The notes: generated by a model from the sequence alone, not told the origin. DNA of 64,000 bases from Sympetrum striolatum (GCA_947579665.1 CANPUZ010000031.1:558001-622000); one strand, 5' to 3'. Positions 45,901 through 58,800 are shown, counted from the stretch's first letter. A program made the numbers and translations.

Positions 45901-47850
45901 ATATTAATAGTATACATATTAGGATTTATAATTTTTTATTAGTTGCCAATATGATATTTATTGATTTGTGTGTTCTTTTAATTTCAAAGATATCGTAGGT
46001 TAATCCATTGGATAATGAAGACGCTACACATGAGTTATGGAGGAAGGGATGCTGTGGACCGGATGTACAGAGATTTCTAAGGAGGAAGTGGAGAAAAGGA
46101 TTAAGTACAATGAATGATCGTACTTATCGTATACTTATTAAGATTTATAATTTTTTAATTAGTTGCCAATATGATATTTATTGATTTGTGTGTTCTTTTA
46201 ATTTCAAGGACATCGCAGGTTAATCCATTGGATAAGGATGACGCTACAGATGAGTTATTGAGGAAGGGATGCTGTGGACCGGATGTACAAAGATTTCTAA
46301 GGAGGAAGTCGAGAAAAGGATTAAGTACAATGAATGATCATACTAATCGTATACTTATTAAGCTTTATAATTTTTTTTAGTTTCCTTGACGATTTTTATT
46401 AATAACTGTGTTCTTTTAATTTCAAAGACATCATAGTTTAATCCTTAAGATATAGACAACGTTCCAGAGGAGTTATGGAGGAGGGATTTACTGTGGAATG
46501 GAACTACGGAGATTTCTAAGGAGGAAATCGAAAGAAGGAGTAAGAACTAAGAATGATCATATTAATAGTATATATATTAGGATTTATAATTTTTTATTAG
46601 TTGCCAATATGATATTTATTGATTTGTGTGTTCTTTTAATTTCAAAGACATCGCAGGTTAATCCATTGGATAAGGAAGACGCTACAGTTGAGTTAAGGAG
46701 GAAGGGATGCTGTGCTCCGGAACTACAGAGATTTCTAAGGAGGCAATCGAGAAAAGTATTAAGTATAATGAATGATCATAGTAATCGTATAATTATTTAG
46801 ATTTATAATTTTTTAATTATTTGCCTATATGATATATATCAATTTGTGTGATCTTTTAATTTCTAGGACATCGTAGGTTAATCATCTGGATGATGATAAT
46901 GCTCCAGAGGAGTTCTTGAGTAAGGGAGGCTGTTAACCGGAACTACAGAGATTTCTAACGAGGAAATCGAAGGAAGGATTAAATACTTTTGAATGATCAT
47001 ACAAATTGTATACTTATTTAGATTTATAAAATCTCTTATTAGTATCCTTGAAGATTTTTTTAAATTGGTGAATCCTTTGGATGAAGATGACACTTCAGAG
47101 CAGTTATGGAGGAGAGGGATACTGTGGAATGGAACTAATGAGATTTCTAAGGAGGAAATGGAGAGAAGTATTAAGTTCTATGAATGATCATCTTAATTGT
47201 ATACCTATTTCGGTTTATAATTTTTTTATTAGTTTCCGGTATGATTTTTCCTAAATGGTGGGTTCTTTTGATCTCTAGGACATTATAGTTTTATCCTTTT
47301 GATGATGATGACGCTTGAAAGGAGATATGGAGCAGAGTGATGCTGTTGAACGGTACAACAGAGTTTTGTAAAGATGAAATCGAATGAAGGATTAAGTACT
47401 TAGAATGATCATCCTAATCATATACATATTTAGATTTATACATTTTTTATTAATATCCTTGATGATTTTTATTAATTTGTGTGCATTTTTAATTTCTTGG
47501 ACATCGTTATGTAATCCTCTGGTGGAAGATGACGCTCCAGAGGAGGTATGTAGGATCGGAATGCTAAATACTGGAACTGGAGATTTTTCTAAGGAGGAAA
47601 TCGAAATAAGGATTAAGTAATATGAATGTTCATACTAATCGTATACTTATTTAGATTCATTTTTTTTATTAGTTTCCATTATGATTTTTCTTAATAAGTG
47701 TGTTCTTTTTATCTCTAGGACATTATAGTTTAATCGTTTTGATGAAGATGACGCTCGAAAGGAGTTATGATGCTGAGGAATGCTGTTGAACGGAACTACA
47801 GAGATTTCTAAAGAGGAAATCGAATGATGGATTAAGAATCAATAGTAAAT
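36990..47850 (+). repeat. 219/220-bp satellite with an exon-like frame, about 49 units
   Basis: Head-to-tail units of 219-220 bp. Each has AG-like ends (TTTCAAAGACATCGCAG), then GTTAATCCATTGGATAAGGA, GAGTTATGGAGGAAGG, ACAGAGATTTCTAAGGAGGA and AAATCGAGAAAAGGATTAAG, then an AT-rich spacer. Two types occur. Type A has GGATGCTGTGGACCGGATGT and reads NPLDKDDATDELWRKGCCGP then VQRFLRRKSRKG. Type B has GGATTTGCTGTGGAATGGAA, one base longer, and keeps the frame ISKEEIERR. Diverged units at the 3' end (47,060 and 47,510) read NPLDEDDTSEQLWRRGILWN then ISKEEMERSIKFYE, which looks like the ancestral coding frame. Many units are open, some have TAG after ACAGAT. Whether units are spliced as exons or are a non-coding satellite is undecided; no clean donor is seen. 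Confidence 0.9.
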
Positions 47851-50735
47851 TTTTGTGTTTGATACTTCAGAATCCAATATTTATGTAATATTTCTGCCTT
47901 TTGTTTACGTTTGCGTTCGACCTAAGTCCATCCTTCAGTTCACTATTATTTTTTTACATAATCATGCTTTCTTCTGCTTGATACGAATTCGATAAAAATT
48001 TACCATGCCTTTTTTTCAAAATTAATAAGTTAATTTGCATTAATAAAGCTACATCTTTGTCTGAAAAGTCAGTCATCATTATCCTATTTCGTAAAGCTAA
48101 GTCAATACATTCTGTAATTTTAACTTGGCTCCGGAAATTATTTCTTTGGTAATTATTTTAATTTTGAAGCTATTTTTGTATACAATTTGATAATCTTGAA
48201 AGCAGTCTACCGGAATGTTTGTTTTCAAATGACGGATATCCTCATTTTAAATTAACAGTATGAGTTCAAGCCTGACCATGTCCACAGAATAAAGTATTAA
48301 CCTGCACTCATATAATTAAAATTGTTCAATTTGGTATGTCTATTTTCTAGGAAAATGAATTTACTTTCATTTTGATAAGGCTCGGGAGTTGAAGTCACTC
48401 GTTTCAAAAGCGTGAGGCCATGAAGTGCATCGAAGAGGCGCTGGGCAACGTTCGACCGGATCTCCAACTTTGGTAAGCTGAAACTAATTATTTGACTTTC
48501 ATAATATGTGGCTCATATCTCACGTGTATTGTTTTTATCGATAGTTTCTGTTTTTCGTTTATGTAATTATACTAGACTTGGTGTGAATTAGCTCATGTAT
48601 TTCCAATAACCTAGAAGATCATTGTTGAAATCATTGATTACCTGCTTCAAAATAAAATATATTATGTATAGATTGTGCAGCAAGGTTAATCCCACAATTC
48701 ATTTAAATCAAAAGAAATTAATATCGCATCGCATTATTCATTCTCGAGGCTGTTTTAATAAGTTAAGTAAAATATCATCCCCTTCATTATGCATCAAGTA
48801 TTAGTTTGGACGTTTCATAAATCATACCAATACGATATCAACAGTCTTTTACTGTATTTTTCTTTGTTCTGTATTAAACAGTATATGGATAAACTCTGGT
48901 ATATATCGAAAACCAAATGCATACATTATAAGACGGTTGTTTGATTTTTTATTTCTCATAGATAGAATATTCTTCTCCTATTGGAACAAGCATCGGTCTT
49001 GCTGACTATTTCAAATGCATATCCGTGAGAACTCAATTTCTTAACTAAAAATTATCTAAATACTTTCTCAAAGCCAATGAAGATTATCAACCAATGTGGT
49101 TAGACTTATAAATTCTAATCTTGTTAAATAAATTTTATTTTCCTTCATTTACCAATTTACGTTAGCTTTGATGCATCGTTCGTCACAAAAATGCGCCTTC
49201 CTTGATAACATTCTAATGATGGGCGAGCTGTAGCAAAAGATACTTACTTCTATTTTGTAACGTATGTTTGCAAATATTTGATGAGATTTTCCAAAGGCCG
49301 GCTGATTTTTTCTTCTTCATTACCGTTAGTATACGCAAATATTTCAGTCTGACTCGATATGGAGTTGAAGTGACATTCAATTTTTTCATCACTGTTTTTA
49401 TGTCTAAGTACTGGTTTCCTTACCTAAGTTCACAATATAAGGAATTATAATAAATTCTTTTGAAATTAAATTTCCTTATTTATAAAATACAATAATAGTT
49501 TCTACAGTATCGGTTATACTATCTTGCCATAGATCAACTTGCGATTCCTGAATTTACGAATTAATGCTCCCCGAAAGCAAATTATTCTCAAAGGCAGGAC
49601 AAAAGAAGCGGGTCTTTAAGCATTCGGCTGTGCTTTTGAAGTTCATCATCTTTAATGTAACGTTTTGGAGCAACTTATATTTTGTACCTGTTGTAAGCAA
49701 ATCAATAAGTTTTACCTTTGCCTTTGATGCAAATTTTCTTTTGAGAAACTATAAAATTACCATATGCTTCCTAGTCTATAACCGTTTTTCAATGTGTTTT
49801 ATTGTAAAGACGATAGAGATTGAATTTGATGCCGATGCTGACAAATAAGATAGTGTTCAGTTAGTTGGTTCTGAATTGCAGTTATTAGCTAACGAGAGAG
49901 CGTTTGTTAATCTGTATCTTATTTTCTACTTACATAAAAAATTATTGCCATTGCATTTATCATTTTAATCGAATTCACTTCAGGTGGCATGATTCCTAGA
50001 AACGACTTACAATTTTTTATGGAATTGGGAATTATTTTGTCATTTTTCTCGGATCGAGTTGGTGGGTTTGCGGTTGAGAGGCATAGGGACGTTTTTTGCG
50101 ACGAAGAAAATTTTTACGCTGTATTAATTCTTTTTTATTGGTAACAATAATGTTCCATTTTGATATTAAGAATTTAAATTCATTGCTTGACTGCATTTCA
50201 ATTATGAGTCATTGGCTTGTATCTCCAGGTTTAGGTATTTGAGATGTTATCCAACGTAAATTCTAGAATAAATTCGTAAAATAAGGACCTCGAATTTAAC
50301 CTATCACAGAGCTGTGGTTAGCACAGCTCTGGAAGACTTTACTATTCCTGATATCTGTTTGGATCGGTATTGTTTTCCTTCCATCTCTACTTGCTTCTGT
50401 GCAGCACTGCGAGCATTACCTACATCGAAGACCTCGGTTGGGAATCTCTTAAGAGTAGAAGAACTGAGTATAGTCATAAAAAATTCGAGAAGTTGATGCA
50501 CACGACAAAATACCCGACATCGTAATTGCAGCTCTTAACAAACGCGATATCTGCTTCCAGACAGTAAAAAGATCCAGGAACAGATGGACTATATTTTTCA
50601 CTTTTTTCGGATAGTGTAAGGTGCACTAAAAATATTTTGATAGTTCGGTGTTCCACACCTGCGCCTTATGGCGGTTAGCGGGCTATTAATGAAAATTATG
50701 TACACTTTCCCTTATCTACGTTATCCTCTACTTCG
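47851..50735. other. Mostly AT-rich; one weak exon candidate
   Basis: A less AT-rich stretch at about 48,385-48,475 contains GAGGCCATGAAGTGCATCGA, reading MKCIEEALGNVRPDLQLW and ending at GTAAGC. It may be a short first exon, but nothing downstream can be joined. Frames at 49,564-49,848 and 50,304-50,501 are not recognisable. The left part of the hAT element probably begins in the last few hundred bases, but its left terminal repeat was not found. Confidence 0.35.
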
Positions 50736-50863
50736 GTGAGAAAAATTGGAAGTTGTTTATATACAAAGAACGAGATTTCTGGAATGCCAAGGACTACATG
50801 GTTCTGCCTTTCTATTGCTATCTCTCCTAAAAAAATGCGAGCAATGCTCCGAAAGGACATGCG

Positions 50864-52150
50864 TTGGACTCAGTTTGGGACTCAAACGACCTTCAACTCT
50901 TTCAGTTCTATATTTCTGCAAGGAGTAAAAGGTGTTTATGTATATACGATAAGAATTCTAGAACTCCGTTTGCTGTTTTGTTAAAAACTTACAAGCCTTG
51001 GCTTGCTTATTCGAAAAGATTGAAAGGTGCGTTGTGTTTGTTTTGCATTTTATTTCCGCCGAAACTTGTACGTAGTGTGCAAGGATCTCTTATTATCCGA
51101 CCATTCACTAAGCATAAGGATATACACACTTGTTGTACAGCACATGTAAGTAGTCAATGGCAGAAAGAGTCAAGTGAGTCTGCCAAAACTATTAGCAAGC
51201 CAAAAACAAATGTACAGGTTGCTATGCAAAGAGGCCACACAAAAATCATTGAAGACAATAAAAATTCATTAAGAATTATCATCAATACAATTGTTTTTTG
51301 CGGAACACATGATTTGCCATTGAGAGGAAAAGAAAAAGATGATGGTGTTTTAAAAGATCTACTTAAATTAAAAATTGATTCTGGTGATGAAATGTTGAAG
51401 AAACATTTAGAAGAAGGATTCAAAAATGCTCAGTATACGTCTCCAAAAATACAAAATGAGATTTTAAATATATGTGGAATCCTGATTAGAGAAAATTTAG
51501 TCAACGATGTAAAAGCTGCAAGTGCCTATAGAATTTTGGCTGATGAATCAGCTGATATATCGGGAAAGGAGCAGCTATCAATAGGTATCAGATTTTATGA
51601 ACATAAGGAAAAAAATGTAAGGGAAGAATTTATGGGTTTTGTCGAGCTAGAAAAAATGGATGCCCAATCTATAGCTTATGAAATCAATAAATTTATTAAT
51701 ACATTGAATATTGATGTTAAAAAATGCGTGGGAGAGGGCTACGATGGATGTGCTACGATGGCGGGAAAAGATGGTGGCGTTCAAAAAAAATTGAGAGAAA
51801 CATATAAGAAGGGTTTATATTTCTCCTGTGCTTGCCACAAACTAAATCTCGTTGTAAATGACTTAAACAATGTTCCTGAGATCCGCAACTGCATTGGGAC
51901 TGTCAAAGATACGATCAATTTTTTTAGGGAATCAGTTTTGCGTCGAAAATACGCACCAAAAATTCCATTGCTGTGTGAAACAAGGTGGTCCCAAAAATAT
52001 AAAGGTATTTCATCGTTTAGAAAGCATTTCATTGAAATTGTAAAAGGTTTGGAAAAGCTTTCAAAAGAAGGAAATTCAGGGACAAGAAAAGTGGATTATC
52101 AATTGTTATCTGCAGTTGAACAAACCTCATTCATATTAGCTTTATGTATT
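50864..52150 (+). pseudogene. hAT transposase, N-terminal and catalytic part
   Basis: A 433-codon frame, of which the last few codons are from the insertion. It has the N-terminal WLAYSKRLKGALCLFCILF segment (residues 47-65, a relic of the zinc-binding region), then the DUF4371/RNase H-like core: YRILADESADISGKEQLS (first catalytic Asp), the CVGEGYDGCATMAGK block, FSCACHKLNLVV (the conserved CxxH-type segment) and CETRWSQKY, then LSAVEQTSFILALCI where the frame is cut. The reading frame up to the cut is intact over 1.28 kb, which implies the element was young when interrupted. Alternative frames upstream (50,736-50,984) suggest that the very N-terminus is already frameshifted. Confidence 0.9.
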
Positions 52151-53293
52151 ACGAGTAAAATTTAGCTTGCATACTGCAAGCAGATCGGCAACACTAATTT
52201 CTTATCGGCATTATATCGGGACGGTGCTAAAAAGAAAATAAAAAGGATTGAAAATATTCTTAAAATTCGCTGAAATTTCATCGTCTGGCATCGAACCCGG
52301 GTCTTACTGGTGAACTTACTATGCAGCACAATAGAAGATCACCATCTCTAACTATGTTTGAAAATTCAAGCAGAAATATTGGCTACAACTGCCTCAAAAG
52401 ACGTTCTAATTTTCACGAATGTAAATGGCTCTCTGGATTCGAACCAAGGACGAACTTGGAAATCTAAAAAATGTTTCTGAAAGTTATTTATGATCTCTAT
52501 CTATATGCCGAATTTCAAGTTTCTATATTATTGGGAAAGGTTTCCAAATAATTCCTAAAAATCGGATCAACTTCTGATTGCAGAGACACCTGGTGTCGAA
52601 CCCAGGACATATTTTAAGCTGTGAATGCAAAGTTTGAATTGTAAAGACTTTTTCTTGTATCTTGCAAAGTTTGAAGTCGATAGCATGCCGGAAAGTACCT
52701 AAATTTTGTTTCCGTTATCTCCGTAAGAAATGCATTGAGAAGTGCAAATTGTCCTCTGGGATCGAACCAAGGACCATCAGCGAATATGTTAAATTCGATT
52801 ACGATATATATTTATGATATCTATCGACGTCCCGAGTTTCAAGTATCCATGTTATCGGGAAAGGATCCAAAAAAAATTTTCAAAATCGCCGCAATGCATT
52901 TTAAACGGCCGATTTTTGCCCCGACCTAGCATCGAACCATGGACCATATTCGGCGATGTCTTTCTGATTTACGTTGGAGTTGCACGGCTTCTAGCGATCC
53001 CTTGAATTTCAACTCTCTACTTTTCCGGGAAGTGCCTCAAAAAATTTTTCGAAAATCCCCGCCATGTATTCTTATGGAGAAAATCGCGACTTTGTGGCCC
53101 TCTGGAATCGAACCCATGACACTGAGGATCAAAATCGCAATTTTTCTGGCGATTACACGTTATGGCCAATACGTCGTAAAAATTTCAATTCAATGACGCT
53201 TGTGGTTTAGGCGGTGAATTAGTATCCTATCTATCTATCTATCTATCTATCTATATCCTTGAATGAATCCGGAGAAGCATCTATATTTAATAG
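52151..53293. mobile_element. B-box element copy 7, inserted in the hAT transposase
   Basis: Begins ACGAGTAAAATTTAGC and ends CCGGAGAAGCATCTATATTT plus AATAG; has the palindrome, six TCGAACC sites at 52,291, 52,439, 52,596, 52,762, 52,932 and 53,108, and a CTAT tract at about 53,228-53,260. The protein resumes right after it (DKYNSLLEPIANILQSKTLN), so this is a direct before/after record of one insertion. No clear target duplication is seen (at most TTA). Confidence 0.95.
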
Positions 53294-54081
53294 TTAGATA
53301 AGTACAACTCCCTTCTAGAACCAATCGCGAACATATTGCAGTCTAAAACCCTGAACGTAATCAAGTGTGCAGAGCACATTCAAACAATCAAAACTGCAGT
53401 TGCAGAACATAGGCGTTCTGCCGAAGAAGAAAGTGAGAAGTTATTAAAGTCAGCTAATGAAATAGCTGAAAATTTGAACTCTTCTTCCACGTCTTCCACG
53501 GACTGCAGGTCGCCAAAACTACAGGGAAAATCATCCAGCTGCTTCATTAAGCGAGTATTTTTGCCGCTCGCTCTACGTGCCCTATTTTGACTCATTATTA
53601 TCCTCTTTGGAAGCAAGATTGAACCAGGATCAGTCGCCGGCGTGTGCTCTATCGTTGTTGCACCCTGCTCAGATAACAAAAAATACAGCTTCAGATTTAA
53701 AAATTCGTATGGAAGTAGTCTCCAAATTTTATGAATTAGACGGAATTGTGTCAGAAGCCGAGCTGCGGCGGAGACAAACAAGGAGGAGAATCTCCAAACT
53801 TTGGAGATAACAAAAGTGATTCAACATGCAGAATTGTACTATCCAAACGATAAAATAGCCCTACATATTTTATTGACTATGCCTTATTCTACAGCTACCA
53901 TTGAAAGATCATTTAGTACTCTTAGACGCGTAAAAACCTGGCTGAGATCCACAATGGTTGAAGAAAGATTAAACGGGCTTTGCATGCTCAGTGAAAAAAA
54001 AAAAATTGTTTGGGTGATTTTTTCACAGAAGCTGTTTTAAACCGCTTTGTAGAAGATACAAGAAGATTGCTTTTCAAATAA
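53294..54081 (+). pseudogene. hAT transposase, C-terminal part with frameshifts
   Basis: Continues the transposase in successive frames: YNSLLEPIANILQSKTLN through AEHRRSAEEESEKLLKSA, a shift near 53,537 to SEYFCRSLYVPYFDSLLSSL, a shift near 53,780 to LEITKVIQHAELYYPNDKIA, then LLTMPYSTATIERSFSTLRR (the hAT dimerisation motif) up to LNGLCMLS. A final shift in the A-run near 53,998 leads to LNRFVEDTRRLLFK and a stop. At least three frame changes show that this copy is dead; they may postdate the insertion of copy 7. Confidence 0.85.
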
Positions 54082-54195
54082 TTACTCGTATGCGAAACCA
54101 ATCTAATAAATGCAAATTTAAATTTATGTTGAATTTTTTATTTGTATTTCTGATTTGCCCCCCGCCAGGCCAAAAGCTGGGTACGCCCATGCCTG

Positions 54196-54566
54196 TGTGT
54201 GTTAATCTCCAAAATTAACCACAAAATTAATTGTGCAAAACAATACTTCGAGGAGGGATAAATGTGTAAATGTTCATAAATTTATCAATAATTAAATTAA
54301 ATTGCTAAATTTTAATTATTATCTTTAAAAGGAGTCCGCAGTGTCGTGGTGCCGAGCGCTAGTTTTGAACGGACTCCGCTGGCCCTCCATGCGTCCCTGC
54401 TGTTGAGAATGGAGAGGATAAATTATATATAATCATGATCATTATCAATTAGTAATAATGTGGATTATCGTCTTCCCCTCGTGCCCTGATAAGTCCTTCC
54501 GTGACCCGAGAACTCAAAGTGCGACAACTCATCGGACCCGACAACTCACCAACTGACCGATGTCTA
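54196..54566. other. Spacer with an 8-bp-stem hairpin
   Basis: GGAGTCCG at about 54,331 is matched by CGGACTCC at about 54,370, enclosing 31 nt that include GTCGTGGTGCCGAGCGC, vaguely like a tRNA A-box region. Possibly a SINE head; not enough to call. Confidence 0.3.
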
Positions 54567-55683
54567 GGGTGGATCTCAAAAACTTTTTTTTCGAAATCTG
54601 TCAACGGCTGGTGCTTAAAGTTTGTGGTTGGTGGTCCTTATAACGTATACAAAATTTCAACTCGATTTGATTATGTCCCGAGGCTGCGAGTTTCAGTCAA
54701 AATTTTAAATTTTTGTGAAAATTTCAATTTTTAAAATTTTTCCTGATGGTTTCTCAATGTTTCCAAAGTGATTTAATGGCAGTACATATATTGCTTGGTT
54801 GTTGCTTAATATTTATTACGTTTGAATCAAGGAAAATGGGTTCTCAGTTCGCCAATATTCGTCAAAATACGCAAAATATACAGAAATGTTACGGATGTTG
54901 GTAAGACAGTAGGGTGGGTCGTTATATATTTTTTTATGATAGAAATATAGTAACCGGCGATAATGACACACCCAAATCACCGATATAATTTTCTTTTCCA
55001 AATCAAATACTGTCTTTTGTTAGAATTTGTATCTAGAAGTATCGAAAATTCTTCAAGAAACGTTAAAATTGTAAAACATTCTATCTCGGTTCGAACGAAT
55101 ATTGTTTTGGATAAAGATATGTCCTTAGCGACGAAAGCTGTCCCTCAAGCCTCAATATGCCATTTATAAGTATGGGGCAGATATGCCTCCTATGGGGCCA
55201 CAATAGCAGAATTTTCGAAACTTTCGAAATTCTCACAAAAAATAGTATTTGATTTGGAAAGAAAAGTATATTGGTAATGTGGGTGTGCCATTATTGCCGC
55301 GTATTAAATTTCCGTCAGAATAAAAGGCAAAACGACCCACCCTACTATGTAACCAACATTTGTAACATTTCTGTATATTTTTGCATATTTTGACGAATTT
55401 TGACGATTCAAACGTACTAAATCTTTAAGATTAAGCAACAACCAAGCAATATATGTACCTCTTTGCCATTAAATCACTTCGGAAACATTGAGAAATCGTC
55501 AGGAAAAAATGCAAAAATTTGACATTTTTCACAAAAATTTAAAAATTTCGAATAAAATTCGCAATCTCAGGACACTCCGATCGAGTTGAAATGTTTTATA
55601 TGTTATAAGGACCACCAAACACAAACTTTAAGCATTAGTCGTTTGCAGATTTCAATAAAAAGATTTTTCGATCCGCCCTTATG
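54567..55683. mobile_element. 1.1 kb foldback (near-palindromic) DNA element
   Basis: The left arm from TAGGGTGGATCTCAAAAA (54,567) and the right arm ending GATTTTTCGATCCGCCCTTA (55,683) are inverted copies over nearly their full length. Paired blocks include AAAGTTTGTGGTTGGTGGTC, GTGATTTAATGGCA, TATATTGCTTGGTTGTTGCT, AATATACAGAAATGTTAC, AGTAGGGTGGGTCG, and even the inner ATAATGACACACCC and CCAAATCAAATACT. Only about 140 bp around 55,060-55,200 is unpaired. No transposase is encoded. The ends GGGTGGATC/GATCCGCCC are flanked by TA. It is an old element: the arms differ by many substitutions and small indels. Confidence 0.9.
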
Positions 55684-55800
55684 ATGGCCCCAAGCCAAAA
55701 CGTCGACTAGCATTGAGGGTGCGACCCAGCAGGAAACCCGTGAAACCTTCCAGCACCATACGCCGGGCAAATACGAGATCTTTCCTAAACTTTCCTGAAG
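55684..55800. other. Fragment with GATGGCCCCAAGCCAAAACG, repeat 3' region
   Basis: TGATGGCCCCAAGCCAAAAC resembles the core of a hammerhead-like motif (CTGATGA, stem, GAAAC) found in some arthropod retroelement ends. The GGC/GCC stem is present; the last GAAAC is altered to AAAAC. It is cut on its left by the foldback element. On the minus strand this block is open (RRMVLEGFTGFLLGRTLN), family unknown. Confidence 0.25.
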
Positions 55801-58800
55801 TTCGCGTCTTGTTTCTTTATATCTTCTTTCACAAATGACAGTGATTTTTCAAACTGCTCTCTATTAACTCGGAAATAATTTTTAAAACAATCTTCTTGTA
55901 AATCGTAGAAGATCCGTAGTAAATTGCGTTTGACAGGTCTCTATCACTTTTATGGTTGCTCATCCAGAATCTTGGTTTGTTCCGTTTCTTTTCTTATTAT
56001 GACTATATACTAGCAAGCATTTATTTAATATACTCATATAAGTCATCTACACTGGAATCATCTAACATAATTCCAACCACGACTTGCTTCTTCGACGGGC
56101 CGTTGGACACTGAGTGCCACTCCGCAAACTCCGCTGGCAGTGGAAGTCAAATATCATTTTTCTTTGAAATTCTTTCTTAGTGGAAGGACTATTTTACTCC
56201 GTTCCGCTATTTCTTGCTCATTTCCCTTTCGCAGTGGAAGGCGGGCATAACTCGACGCTTGATTATTAGCGCTTTGCGAAGACAGAGGATTCAGCTATCT
56301 TTATCTTTAACTCATCCAAAGTCTGTGAATAGGAAAGAACTGCGATTAGCTATAGGAATGTTCAAGAAACCTTTAGCATCGAATATACGAAGCCTTCCTT
56401 AAAAACAGATTCAGCAATACTATTCCTGTTAGATTAGAATGAAATAATATAAAAATTCAGCTTCATATAGTATATGATAAATATCCAAAGTAACAGTTTG
56501 ATGAAACCTCACGCTTCGAAAGACGCGAATACACTTAACAGATTTGAAAAAAATTCAAGCGATGTGCCGCTAATGATGCTTCTTTTAGCTCTGTCATTAC
56601 ATGAATAGACGTCAAAATTATCACTCCAGTTTAGGAAAGAATATCTCTCAGCTGCAAACTTAAAAAAACGAATAAATGCATTCCCCTCTCTTGTCCAGAA
56701 ACACTTTATCGCAGGAAACGATCCTTCCTTAGGAAAGATTAAAAATTACGAATTTAGAAACATGATTTAATAGACACTTTGCGCAGTCTTCCGCGGTTTG
56801 ATTCTAGATTCCATTTCACCATTCTAGTAAGAGGTCCAGCAAGAGTAATCATATGTATGGATTCCTCGAAATGGGGAGGGATTGTCCAAGTTTTATTATA
56901 TATATGAATATATTCGTGGAAAGAATCTGGAAAGCCATTCATATATCCGGTCGATTGTAACAAATATATTAAACCAATGAGTTAAAATATATCGGTAAAT
57001 TTCTAATACAGCGGGCATTTAACAAACCAAAATTTCAACGAAGTAAATAAATAAAGTAAATCCATCCACTATATTAAAACTGATTCGTAAAGAATTCCTG
57101 AAGCAAAATGTTCTCAGAGAAAGTATCACAGGGAAGTAATCTACTAGAGAAAGAAAGGGAAGAAAACTTACCAGAGTAGACTCTCCAAAAACCATAACGA
57201 GGTAGACCTCTAACTTCGGAAATACAGTCTTAGTCTAGTCACAGCAACTTTCCGTCGCCGAATAAGGCATATTTGGTCAAAAATCAATTTTTCGACTTTT
57301 TTCAAAGATTTCTGTTAATTATATTATTGTTGTCCTTCATAAGGATTATCAGATCAGCCTCTATTTGAATTTTTTCATGCCGCCATTTAGCGACACCAGC
57401 CAGTCAAAATTAGAGAAAAAGGACCGATGACGGCCATGGAATATTTTTCATATTTTATTGCTTGAAATGTATGTCGACAAGCAGAGTTATACGGACATTG
57501 ATAAGCATTTTAAAGTACATGGTGCATTAATACATCTATACTTGAACAATTATCCCTATTTTCATAGATTTTAAGAATGTATTTAAACGATTTAAATTAT
57601 TATTAACATAAGAGTACAAAATTCACTTAATTGTTTTGTAAAACGTACAAAATCTTTGTCATCGACATTTATCGACAGTGAGATAATTATGCAGGGATAT
57701 AGTATAATTTTTGTATATTAAGAAACAAAAGGAAATTCTTGCTACTATTTGCTACTTAGTCGTTTATGGATACTTTTTGGCAATGCGGCGTCCCGACTTT
57801 TCCCATCGGCACGCGGTAGGTAAAGGGACACAAGTCGCCTCTTTTGAGTTATAATTCATAAAATACGTAGTAAACTTCGTAAATTTTGTGACAAGACTTT
57901 TCCTTCTTTCTTTCATTCTTTTTGTACAAGACTCTCTGACTTCGGCTTAACTAGCCGACCATCCCTAGTCGAGAAGTAGGGGGATGGACTTCTTTCACAC
58001 CCTCGCTTTCCTTATCGCGTAACGTAAGGGTAGTTTGGATTATCTCTTAACCACACAGACGTTCACACATGGACATATGGAAATAGAGGCAAAAATATTC
58101 AGTTTGTTCCGTGTGTAGCTATTTTGCTAACAGTGGGAAGTGCTCAACCAATTACATCTCATTATTCAGGCAAGGAGAACTCGGCTGTATTTATTCGGTA
58201 AGCATATTTTTAATCAAATTATTGTGCTTTAAGATTATGGAAAATTTTGTGCATTCGTTCGGATGATTGTCATTTAATTCCTATTTCCGAATCCTCTGAT
58301 CGTCTCCATAAATTGAGTATTTCTTAACTTTAGCTGCTTAGAAAACAGAATGGAGAGTAACTCGCCTTGAATTGCACGAAAAAATCATGGTAAAGAAAAA
58401 TGAGTCTGTGGAATTTAGGAAACAACATATTCTGGAATATTTTATTGCTAAATTCAATCTGAATGGAGATAAATATGCCAAAGATAATTTAAAAGTATTT
58501 ATTCAGAAAAATTTCTTCCATTCAGACATTCTATTTTCATCGACCGTGTAAAAGTATGCACAGTCATTTGCATAAGTCTGTGGGCAAGTTCTATCGCTGC
58601 TCTAGCGGCCAAAGAGTACACTTAAAATTTCTGTTGGTACTACTTGATTTTCAGGTAGAAAAGAAAACAGAGGTGGGGGTAAATGTTTTGGAACTTACAG
58701 CTAAAGCTCTCTATATATTATAATAAGAGAGCTTTACTTACGGCGAGTGAAGGGAGCCACTGTGGAATTTCTGGGAACCGGATTCAAATAGAGACAGCGC

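Larger units (their letters stand above)
50736..54195 (+). mobile_element. hAT transposon, split by a B-box element
   Basis: Contains a DUF4371-type hAT transposase in two halves. The right end, CCCCCCGCCAGGCCAAAAGC then TGGGTACGCCCATGCCTG (about 54,157-54,195), read on the minus strand starts CAGGCATGGGCGTACCCAGC, the usual hAT terminus. The left terminus and 8-bp target duplication were not located, so the left border is only where the protein trace starts. Without the inserted copy 7 the element would be about 2.3 kb from this border. Confidence 0.8.

Noticed and set aside
37284..46800. About two dozen 60-119 codon frames in the satellite as separate small genes
   Set aside because: They are the same repeat unit over and over; starts (ATGATATTTATTGATTTG) lie in the AT-rich spacer and no promoter accompanies each unit.
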